A stretch of 8,117 bases of DNA from Nitrososphaeraceae archaeon. Lineage in GTDB: Archaea > Thermoproteota > Nitrososphaeria > Nitrososphaerales > Nitrososphaeraceae. Positions 1-5,332 of this stretch are shown piece by piece. Position 1 is the stretch's first letter, and each line of letters starts with the position of its first letter. The DNA lies in the NCBI GenBank assembly GCA_025922735.1, contig JAICHI010000045.1, positions 1-8,117 on the forward strand. The letters run 5' to 3'. A program made the translations under genes and the position numbers. The notes under the pieces are model-generated. The model was given only the letters and a program-made list of their open reading frames with translations, searched no databases and was not told the DNA's origin.

Positions 1-271
1 CGTTCCTCACCTTGCCGTCATCCGACTGGACTGTCTCGGATCCAAGCTTGATTGGTCCGATCTTGTATCCAAGTGTGTCCATACGTTTCACAATAATCTG
101 CGCCACATCTACCGCTCTGGTGATGCTCTTTCCTCTAGCTTTTATTACCACTGTTGGCTCATTCGCCAACTGAACTAGGGTTGCCGTGACATAAGTCATT
201 AGCGGTTTCTTGCCAATGAATATCTCGTTGCTAGAACTGCTTTGCCTGACTGAATTGGTGCTTGTCGACAT
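1..271 (-). CDS. albA: Alba-family DNA/RNA-binding chromatin protein (3' end outside window)
   Basis: Small basic archaeal chromatin protein that binds DNA, and in many archaea RNA, as a dimer. Reading the minus strand from the ATG at 271-269 gives 90 residues before the window edge. After a Ser/Thr/Asn-rich tail (residues 1-15) come the family hallmarks: IFIGKKPLMTYV (17-28) with the paired lysines K21/K22 equivalent to the nucleic-acid-contacting and acetylatable lysines of Sulfolobus Alba, the VVIKARGKSITRAVDVA block (41-57), and the GSETV...DGKVRN end (78-90). Family members are about 90-100 residues, so only a few C-terminal residues are missing. The Ser-rich N-terminal tail is slightly longer than in the shortest homologues. 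A TATA-like element lies about 29 bases upstream, so the mRNA should have almost no leader. The family assignment is secure; the symbol is by family and not by demonstrated orthology. Confidence 0.95.
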   Translation of the reverse strand, partial: MSTSTNSVRQSSSSNEIFIGKKPLMTYVTATLVQLANEPTVVIKARGKSITRAVDVAQIIVKRMDTLGYKIGPIKLGSETVQSDDGKVRN

Positions 272-296
272 CGTGCGAGATTATTCAGCATAGTAC

Positions 297-304
297 AATA
301 TAAC
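297..304 (-). promoter_or_regulatory. TATA-like box A of the Alba gene
   Basis: On the minus strand the bases read GTTATATT. The centre is about 29 bases upstream of the Alba ATG (271), the spacing expected when transcription starts at or a few bases before the start codon. The element lies between the Alba start and the stop codon of the upstream 83-residue gene (316), so Alba can be transcribed on its own. Confidence 0.5.
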
Positions 305-315
305 GTTTATTGCGA

Positions 316-567
316 CTAGCCTTGATTGATGTTAGCATATCTTTTTAGAATGCTGTCAAGCTCAGAAGGCTTTTCTGCTATCTCCCTCACTGCATCGGGG
401 TTTTCTACCTCATAGCAATGAAGCAAGGATTGGTCGTCCTTGTAAAATAAAAAAACCTTGTTGTCGTAGTTGCAGTGATAGAGCTTATCTGTGGCCATTT
501 TCTCGGTCTTGAGTTTAATACCATCGTGTTCTGCCACTACCGGGTAGTCATTATCAGTCGCAGCCAT
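316..567 (-). CDS. Small uncharacterised protein with paired His-Cys motifs, upstream of Alba
   Basis: An 83-residue soluble protein with no signal peptide or membrane segment; I do not recognise a family. The N-terminal part (1-25) is acidic and polar. The middle (28-53) looks like two beta strands carrying two His-Cys pairs, H31-C32 and H50-C51, around an aromatic stretch (VFLFY, 38-42). The C-terminus (56-78) is predicted helical and charged. The ATG at 567 is supported by a TATA-like element centred 30 bases upstream, and the stop is TAG at 316-318. It is 44 bases upstream of Alba on the same strand, but Alba has its own promoter-like element, so co-transcription is optional. The spaced His-Cys pairs could hold a metal, but a bare conserved beta hairpin is equally possible. 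I am fairly confident it is a real gene because promoter and start agree; its function is unknown. Confidence 0.72.
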   Translation of the reverse strand: MAATDNDYPVVAEHDGIKLKTEKMATDKLYHCNYDNKVFLFYKDDQSLLHCYEVENPDAVREIAEKPSELDSILKRYANINQG

Positions 568-592
568 CTGCGGGTGTGTTGACTAAATTGGC

Positions 593-600
593 TATTTAAG
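593..600 (-). promoter_or_regulatory. TATA-like box A of the 83-residue gene
   Basis: Minus-strand CTTAAATA, centred about 30 bases before the ATG at 567. This predicts a nearly leaderless mRNA and supports the chosen start over the internal Met at residue 24. Confidence 0.5.
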
Positions 601-779
601 TTAAGGAGTGAAAGATACAACAACATTCCCTGATTAATGCATACTCTCGGCTTAATCGATGATGAATTTCGACCCCTTTAACTACATGACTTTAGTATTG
701 CTAACGCATAATCAAGGCAGAGCTCTCAGTTTGAGCTTTTCTGATTTGCATAAATTAAATAAATTCACTGTTAGATAAA

Positions 780-788
780 TCAAAAAAT
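780..788 (-). terminator. T-run, candidate archaeal terminator for the 839-1171 gene
   Basis: The minus strand carries a run of six T (782-787, read as TATTTTTTGA), starting about 50 bases after the TAG stop of the upstream gene. Archaeal RNA polymerase can terminate at such oligo-T tracts without a hairpin. No strong stem precedes it, so this is only a candidate. Confidence 0.4.
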
Positions 789-838
789 AGTGATGGAGGA
801 TTTGCAAGAGTATTAGGAAACATCATAGAATACTAATG

Positions 839-1171
839 CTAACGCCACTGTGGCATTCTTATTTGGGGTTTGTTAAATTGACTTTCTATCTCAGCCAATC
901 GTTCCATTGAACCATTGCCTTTTCTCAGGGTTGAAAAAGATGAATCATTTCGAATCCTCTCAAATAAAGAAGTTACTTGCTCGCTGCTGACCCCATGTTT
1001 AATGTCATATTCAATTTGTCTGCAGATATTTGCAAGACTGCCATATTTTTTGTGATTTCTCTTCTCCCATCCTGATGCATTTTCTGACAGACCCTTGACG
1101 TACTTTACAACCGTCTTTTCCATGTGTTCAACATGCCATTCTCTCATAGGAAAACTATTTTGTACCAACAA
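839..1171 (-). CDS. Uncharacterised basic helical protein of 102-110 residues
   Basis: I do not recognise a family. The product is soluble, charged and lacks Cys-rich, membrane or signal features. It looks largely alpha-helical, with probable helices around residues 10-30, 44-60, 62-76 and 86-97, and it ends in a short basic tail (IRMPQWR). The start is uncertain. The listed TTG at 1171 is preceded by GAGGT (1181-1177), a good Shine-Dalgarno match 5 bases upstream, and by a TATA-like element centred near 1208. The alternative ATG at 1147 (MREWHVEH..., 102 residues) fits a second A/T-rich element centred near 1186. The stop is TAG at 839-841. The gene is flanked by non-coding gaps on both sides, so it is probably monocistronic. 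The context says nothing clear about its role. Confidence 0.62.
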   Translation of the reverse strand: MLVQNSFPMREWHVEHMEKTVVKYVKGLSENASGWEKRNHKKYGSLANICRQIEYDIKHGVSSEQVTSLFERIRNDSSFSTLRKGNGSMERLAEIESQFNKPQIRMPQWR

Positions 1172-1182
1172 AAAGAACCTCT

Positions 1183-1189
1183 AATTTAT
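1183..1189 (-). promoter_or_regulatory. Alternative TATA-like element for the 839-1171 gene
   Basis: Minus-strand ATAAATT within CTCATAAATTAGAGG. If it is used, transcription would begin near 1160 and only the ATG at 1147 could serve as start. It competes with the element near 1205-1212. Confidence 0.3.
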
Positions 1190-1204
1190 GAGACAGCACG
1201 CTGG

Positions 1205-1212
1205 TATATAAT
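1205..1212 (-). promoter_or_regulatory. TATA-like box A upstream of the 839-1171 gene
   Basis: Minus-strand ATTATATA. It predicts transcription from about 1182, which would leave a leader of around 11 bases containing GAGGT before the TTG at 1171. The core is nearly symmetric, so direction cannot be read from the box alone; the lack of a plus-strand frame argues for the minus strand. Confidence 0.4.
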
Positions 1213-1404
1213 CTGACTGGTAGAAACTGTCGGCGCAACGTATGTATCTCGGACGGCTTATTACATCACTTTGAATCTCTGTACTCGATCCAAATTAAAG
1301 TAGTTCAGATGATGATATCAGTGATCCCAATAAGTGAGGTAAGGCTTCTGCCGGTGTCATTGGCTTATTAGATCCGGAGTAACCCACAACTCTGATGCTC
1401 TCTC

Positions 1405-2454
1405 CTAGAGAGTCGATGGATTAGAGGCTGCTCCACTGGTCAATCCTGCCTGCAACCTGCGGATCCTCTTATTCTCAATATAGATTACTACTCCAAGGTA
1501 TATGCCAAGCCAAGGCAGAAACATTATCTCTCCAGCAATGGAATGAAATGCCTCCCACTCCTGTACGTCCGTCGTGACTACAAGCGCATATAGAGAAAGC
1601 GAAACTATTCGAACTAGATTTGTAGCAACAGTTCCCAAGGTTCCAGCTGCAAAGTAGATCAGCTTCCTGGTTAATGGCATATCCATCTTGATAAGCATCG
1701 CCAGCATAACAAGTGTATAGATTATCATGCTGTGGACACCCGCGGATGGCCAGAAGACCTGCAATGCAAAGGGACCATGGAGACCATTCATCAGAAGGAG
1801 GTTACCTGTTGCGAGTGCAGGTTCTGCAGAACTATTAGGTGTCTGCGGCCCGACATTAATAATGGATGTATCTACAAAGTTAATGATTGCCTGATCGATT
1901 TGCAAATAAATTGGCACTACAATCTGAAGAGGCCCAAGGGAATCAAATGGAAAAAACGCATCAAGTGCAAGGATGAGTGCACTTCCTGCCAGGTATATGG
2001 CTCCTGCCGATGCTATCTTGTACCACTTTTTGCCGAATAACAATATCAGCGAGCTTGCCACAAATACTGCCATTACAACAAAATCCCACAACCACATCCA
2101 ACTGTCCACAAGCGACACGTTGTACACATCTTTCCCATTTCTGATATAGTCAGAAAGTCCGTATGGTAATGCAATAAAATATGAAATGGTGAGTGCAGCC
2201 ATGCCGGCAACCATAAGGAGTCTTTTCTTGGTCAGCGAGTATTTCAGCCCTACAAGCTCTGCTGCAATAAAAGCCATGGCGAACAAAAAGCCACCCCTCC
2301 CCTCGTTCCAAGAAAGAATAAACGTGTCAGGATATGCTACAAGTGTAAACAAAATCGGCGAAATAAGTATCAGAGTCGCCGCTATGCTTGAGCTGATGCC
2401 AAATACGTTGTAGCCTTCAGCCCCGTTGGAAGAAACGGTCTTGTCGCTCGACAA
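1405..2454 (-). CDS. Archaeosortase/exosortase-family integral membrane protein, Ser-type active site
   Basis: A 349-residue polytopic membrane protein with roughly eight hydrophobic segments (about 21-41, 54-70, 79-97, 118-141, 148-168, 238-256, 264-292, 305-326). Archaeosortases are membrane transpeptidase-like enzymes that process C-terminal sorting signals of exported proteins. The family's three active-site blocks are visible: PSAGVHS (236-242) where most members have Cys-Ser/Ala-Gly, N279-x2-R282, and H304-x3-G308. The triad therefore reads S237-R282-H304, with Ser replacing the usual catalytic Cys. I believe a Ser-bearing thaumarchaeal branch of the family has been described, which fits. 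The start is TTG at 2454: no other start codon lies in frame nearby, and a TATA-like element sits about 32 bases upstream. The stop is TAG at 1405-1407. The gene begins 40 bases after the helicase stop. Its substrates are not identifiable in this window. Confidence 0.87.
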   Translation of the reverse strand: MSSDKTVSSNGAEGYNVFGISSSIAATLILISPILFTLVAYPDTFILSWNEGRGGFLFAMAFIAAELVGLKYSLTKKRLLMVAGMAALTISYFIALPYGLSDYIRNGKDVYNVSLVDSWMWLWDFVVMAVFVASSLILLFGKKWYKIASAGAIYLAGSALILALDAFFPFDSLGPLQIVVPIYLQIDQAIINFVDTSIINVGPQTPNSSAEPALATGNLLLMNGLHGPFALQVFWPSAGVHSMIIYTLVMLAMLIKMDMPLTRKLIYFAAGTLGTVATNLVRIVSLSLYALVVTTDVQEWEAFHSIAGEIMFLPWLGIYLGVVIYIENKRIRRLQAGLTSGAASNPSTL

Positions 2455-2481
2455 ATTTCACGCTTTTCTGAGCGACCGTAG

Positions 2482-2491
2482 GCATAAAAGT
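2482..2491 (-). promoter_or_regulatory. TATA-like box A of the archaeosortase-family gene
   Basis: Minus-strand ACTTTTATGC in the 40-base gap after the helicase stop codon. Its A/T core is centred about 32 bases from the TTG at 2454, which predicts a leaderless or very short-leader mRNA and independent transcription. Confidence 0.45.
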
Positions 2492-2494
2492 GTT

Positions 2495-4213
2495 CTAAGA
2501 TTGCACGATCGCTTCCGTAAACCAGCGGGGCATCAAACTATGCGCGTTTTTAAGAAGATAAGAAACGCTGCTGTCTAAGACGTAGGTTGTTGCATAGTCG
2601 TTGCTACTTCGAATGCTCCTGCCGTAAGCCTGAACGAGTCGTAGAACCGTGTTCCAAGTATACCACTTTGGGTCACGGTCCTTTTTCGCCGCGATTTTCT
2701 TGTCAGTAAGGTCTGGATACGGAACCTTGACAATCACCTGAAATCTTGATAAGTCATCCTTTAGGTCTACTCCGAGGTGCAGAGATGGAGATATGAGAAC
2801 TGTCTGCTTCTTGCTCTCATAGTGCTTTCTCAGTACTTCGCTTCTATCAAGGCTTGATGCTGTCTCTATAAGTCTGCTTGCGTTTTCCCTGCTGACGTTA
2901 TCTCTAATAAATTGGAGCTGTGAATATGACGTAGTATGGATTATGCCCTTCTCGTTCTTGTGTATTGACATTATGTTGTCTACTCCCTGAGCAATTTTAG
3001 GCATGCTCACAATCATTGTCTTGGCACTGAGCCATGCCACATTCATCATGTGAATAGGCCTATTCTTGACTGGAAAGTCTGAATCTTCAATTCGTATGAA
3101 TTTGACTTTTTCAGGATCAAGGCCTGTAGTCTTGCACAAATGGTCTTTGCTAAGGATTGTAGCGCTCATGAAAAGGGAGACCGAACCCTTGTCGAGGATT
3201 GTATCAAAATAGCTAGAGACTTCAAGCGGCGTTAGAGTTACCTTTACTAGCTGGTTAGAAGAATCGCGCTGGACACCTGATACTATCCAGTTAGCCTTGT
3301 TTGCTTTCATATCGTCAATGACTACTGCAATGTTCTTGTCGAGTTCTAGCGCATCAATCAGATTCTTTTCAGTGTATGGTTCTAAAGTCACCTTCTGGTT
3401 GCTACGCTCTATGATGCCTTGGGCCTTTTCTGTAAACTCAGATAACCGTTCCTTTAGCTTCAAGCAAAGGTCAAGCCACGTTTCAATGTCATCAATGTTA
3501 CTATCTGGCATATGCATCTTCAAGAACGGAAGCATGTTCTTGCGGACTGTAAAACTCCTAAAGTCACCCACTTCATTTTCGAGCTGGTGTGCTTCGTCTA
3601 GAACCAGGAGCTTACGTCTTTGTGTTGCTCCGGCATAGAAGATGTCCGATAGAAAATATCTATAATTGTAGACAGTATGGGTTGCGTGACTACCTATCCA
3701 TTTTTGGTGGTAATAATGGCATGGCCTCCAATCCAACTCCACCAGCTTTGGTTTTGATCTCATTTTCTCCACATATTTGCGCTCTGCAAAAGGGTCAAGC
3801 TTGACCAGCTCGTGCAAAGTGCCTTGAGCCTCAACTTTATAGTCAATAAGGCGAGTCTTGTATGAGCAATCGTATGATTCATCCTTAGTACAGGGCCCGT
3901 AATTGCAGCTCTCATCAAGTCCCATATCCTCCTTAACTATGCAGGGAAAGTTGCTTCTTCCCTTCACCTCAAATACAAATGGAAAGTCACGCCGGTACTG
4001 GGTCTGCAAGTCTTTGGTGGCTGTACAAATATGGGAGCTCCCAAGATAGCGGGCAAGTGTTATTGCTACGGGCGTCTTGCCAAAACCGGTGGGAGCTTCA
4101 AGAAAAATTTGCCTATAGCCGGACTTGATCGCCGAGTCAATCATCTCAAGGACTTTCTTTTGCTTTTCTCTGACCGTGGGAAAAGGAAAATGTGTTATTA
4201 TCGTACTCGTCAT
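2495..4213 (-). CDS. XPD/Rad3-like superfamily 2 DNA helicase with probable Fe-S cluster
   Basis: A 572-residue cytoplasmic ATP-dependent helicase of the DEAD_2/Rad3-XPD-DinG group, which unwinds DNA 5' to 3'. Motifs in order: Walker A EAPTGFGKT (39-47); a Cys-rich region with C91, C103, C108, C116 and C165 (the last in CHYYHQK, like the CPYY of XPD), four of which should bind a 4Fe-4S cluster; DEAH box D206-H209; motif III SAT (350-352); motif V near SLHLGVDL (477-484); and motif VI QAYGRSIRS (528-536). Length and motif spacing fit an intact XPD-like enzyme. The ATG at 4213 is preceded by CAGGT about 10 bases upstream and by a TATA-like element centred near 4262, 49 bases away, giving a leader of about 20 bases. 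It starts 48 bases after the DppD-type stop, so readthrough is also possible. It may be archaeal XPD itself or a paralogue; sequence alone does not settle this. Confidence 0.92.
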   Translation of the reverse strand: MTSTIITHFPFPTVREKQKKVLEMIDSAIKSGYRQIFLEAPTGFGKTPVAITLARYLGSSHICTATKDLQTQYRRDFPFVFEVKGRSNFPCIVKEDMGLDESCNYGPCTKDESYDCSYKTRLIDYKVEAQGTLHELVKLDPFAERKYVEKMRSKPKLVELDWRPCHYYHQKWIGSHATHTVYNYRYFLSDIFYAGATQRRKLLVLDEAHQLENEVGDFRSFTVRKNMLPFLKMHMPDSNIDDIETWLDLCLKLKERLSEFTEKAQGIIERSNQKVTLEPYTEKNLIDALELDKNIAVVIDDMKANKANWIVSGVQRDSSNQLVKVTLTPLEVSSYFDTILDKGSVSLFMSATILSKDHLCKTTGLDPEKVKFIRIEDSDFPVKNRPIHMMNVAWLSAKTMIVSMPKIAQGVDNIMSIHKNEKGIIHTTSYSQLQFIRDNVSRENASRLIETASSLDRSEVLRKHYESKKQTVLISPSLHLGVDLKDDLSRFQVIVKVPYPDLTDKKIAAKKDRDPKWYTWNTVLRLVQAYGRSIRSSNDYATTYVLDSSVSYLLKNAHSLMPRWFTEAIVQS

Positions 4214-4257
4214 TTTTGAAATTACCTGCAGTTGGTGGTCTCTTTTGACATACCAGG

Positions 4258-4266
4258 CTTTTTAAG
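4258..4266 (-). promoter_or_regulatory. TATA-like element overlapping the upstream stop codon, for the helicase gene
   Basis: Minus-strand CTTAAAAAG. It contains the TAA stop of the DppD-type gene (4264-4262) and is centred 49 bases before the helicase ATG, so it would give a leader of roughly 20 bases with CAGGT as a possible ribosome site. No minus-strand T-run separates the two genes, so co-transcription is an alternative. Confidence 0.35.
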
Positions 4267-5230
4267 GTTGAGGGTTCTCTCGAGACCCTTCGTACAGCCA
4301 ACAGCGGACGTACCCTGTTTCTGTCTCAAACTCCGGAGGGCTGCGCTTGCACACATCCATCGCGTGGATGCACCGGTCGTAGAATCGACAGCCTCGAGGA
4401 GGATTGAGCAATGAGGGGGGGCTTCCCTTGACAAAGTGTATTTTCTTGTCCTTTGTTCTCAGCCGAGGGATTGCTTCGATCAAGGCCTGGGTGTAGGGGT
4501 GGCGGGGGTTCTTGTAAATATCCCTTGTAGAGGAGAATTCGACCAGCTCTCCGGCGTACATGATGCCTATCTTTTCTGTTATCTGCGAGACAAGTGCAAG
4601 ATCATGTGTTATTAGTACAATCGTTATTCCTTTTTCCCTCTGCAATTTTTTGAGCAAGCTGATTATTTGCGACTGGACCAGCATGTCCAGCGCGGTTGTT
4701 GGTTCGTCTGCTATCAAAACATCAGGATCAAGCAAAAGGGCCATTGCGATTACAACGCGCTGTTTCATGCCCCCCGAGAGTTCATGAGGATAGCGCTTTG
4801 CAACCGACAAATCAAGGCCAACTTGTTGCAGCGATTCCGCTATTTTCTGATCAATTTTGCCCTCGAAGTGGTGTTCCACTAGAATTTCGCGCAGCTGGCT
4901 TTCGACGGTATATACTGGATCAAGCGCATTCATGGCACCCTGAAACACCATCGCTATTCTTTTCCATCGGGCCTTGCGGTCGAATTCTGACGAAGACATT
5001 TTGGTAATGTCATCGCCTGAGAGCGTTATGCTCCCTTCAACTATTCTGCCAGGCAACTGCATTGATTGCATAAGCGCTGCGCCTAGTGTGCTTTTGCCGC
5101 ATGCTGACTCGCCAACAATGCCAAGCGACTCACCCTCAGAGAGCTTGAAGTTGATGCCATCTACCGCCCTGATTAGTCCGTTCTCTGTGAAATAATATGC
5201 CTTGAGGCCAGATACTGTTAGTTTGGGCAA
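4262..5230 (-). CDS. Oligopeptide/dipeptide (or nickel) ABC transporter ATPase, DppD/OppD type
   Basis: A 322-residue cytoplasmic ATPase of a family-5 type importer. It pairs with a DppF-type partner to power uptake of peptides or related ligands delivered by a binding protein. Motifs: Walker A GESACGKST (40-48), Q-loop Q97, signature LSGGMKQR (151-158), Walker B VLIADEPT (171-178) and H-loop H209. The C-terminal oligo-HPY region starts at HPYTQALIEAIP (244-255) and carries C281, C287, C294 and C310, the cysteine set that binds a 4Fe-4S cluster in characterised DppD proteins. The P-loop has Ala-Cys where GSG is usual, but the essential Gly-Lys-Ser is intact. The start is TTG at 5230; an in-frame TGA lies 18 bases upstream, leaving no better start, and a TATA-like element is centred 30 bases away. 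Its presumed partner is divergent at 5333. Substrate cannot be told from an ATPase. Confidence 0.94.
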   Translation of the reverse strand: MPKLTVSGLKAYYFTENGLIRAVDGINFKLSEGESLGIVGESACGKSTLGAALMQSMQLPGRIVEGSITLSGDDITKMSSSEFDRKARWKRIAMVFQGAMNALDPVYTVESQLREILVEHHFEGKIDQKIAESLQQVGLDLSVAKRYPHELSGGMKQRVVIAMALLLDPDVLIADEPTTALDMLVQSQIISLLKKLQREKGITIVLITHDLALVSQITEKIGIMYAGELVEFSSTRDIYKNPRHPYTQALIEAIPRLRTKDKKIHFVKGSPPSLLNPPRGCRFYDRCIHAMDVCKRSPPEFETETGYVRCWLYEGSRENPQP

Positions 5231-5256
5231 TAATGAGACAAGAAATCAATTGTACG

Positions 5257-5264
5257 TTATATGA
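5257..5264 (-). promoter_or_regulatory. TATA-like box A of the DppD-type gene
   Basis: Minus-strand CATATAAC region, centred about 30 bases before the TTG at 5230, which predicts a leaderless mRNA. It is one of two opposed elements in the 102-base divergent region. Confidence 0.55.
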
Positions 5265-5300
5265 GGTTTCTGTCAGCTCGCAAATGCCACTGTGCTTGTA

Positions 5301-5309
5301 TTTATATTA
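5301..5309 (+). promoter_or_regulatory. TATA-like box A of the DppF-type gene
   Basis: Plus-strand TTTATATTA, centred about 28 bases before the TTG at 5333, which predicts a leaderless mRNA. The 37 bases between this and the opposed element (5265-5300) would be the natural place for a shared regulator, but I see no convincing palindrome there. Confidence 0.55.
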
Positions 5310-5332
5310 CCAGCACAAGAGCTTGCAAATAA

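Larger units (their letters stand above)
568..838. other. Intergenic region of 271 bases, no gene seen
   Basis: Both flanking genes are on the minus strand. The stretch holds the promoter of the 83-residue gene at its left end and a minus-strand T-run at its right end. Plus-strand reading frames are very short (for example 14 codons from the ATG at 638). An A/T-rich, TATA-like stretch at 748-763 faces no reading frame. A C-box-like ATGATGA (659-665) and a CTGA (741-744) occur but are too far apart for a typical archaeal C/D guide RNA. I see no tRNA or repeat array. Confidence 0.6.
1172..1404. other. Intergenic region of 233 bases
   Basis: Lies between the archaeosortase-family stop (1405) and the orphan gene start (1171), both on the minus strand. 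It contains the two candidate promoters listed for the orphan gene. A short minus-strand open frame (GTG 1387 to TAA 1295, 30 residues) is present but has no promoter or ribosome site. A C-box-like ATGATGA at 1309-1315 has no suitably placed partner boxes. I see no tRNA cloverleaf or clear terminator. Confidence 0.5.

Noticed and set aside
659..744. C/D box guide RNA
   Set aside because: The C and D boxes are 75 bases apart with no recognisable D' and C' between them, longer than typical archaeal guides.
844..854. Perfect palindrome GCCACTGTGGC at the end of the orphan gene
   Set aside because: It encodes the last residues of the protein (MPQWR region), has no T-run directly after it, and an 11-base palindrome is not remarkable.
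1309..1395. C/D box guide RNA (ATGATGA and CTGA) in the 1172-1404 gap
   Set aside because: The boxes are too far apart, there are no terminal stems, and the motifs are short enough to occur by chance.
1399..1412. CTCTC/GAGAG inverted repeat at the archaeosortase-family stop
   Set aside because: The stem is short and no T-run follows on the minus strand, so I do not call it a terminator.
1732..2040. Plus-strand 102-codon open frame with several cysteines
   Set aside because: It lies wholly antisense to the archaeosortase-family gene; its Cys-rich look is a by-product of the opposite reading, and no promoter or ribosome site supports it.
3297..3638. Plus-strand 113-codon open frame
   Set aside because: Antisense shadow of the helicase gene, with low-complexity Ser/Phe composition.
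4222..4434. Minus-strand 70-codon frame between the ATPase and helicase genes
   Set aside because: It overlaps the DppD-type C-terminus in another frame; the conserved Cys/oligo-HPY region explains the sequence.
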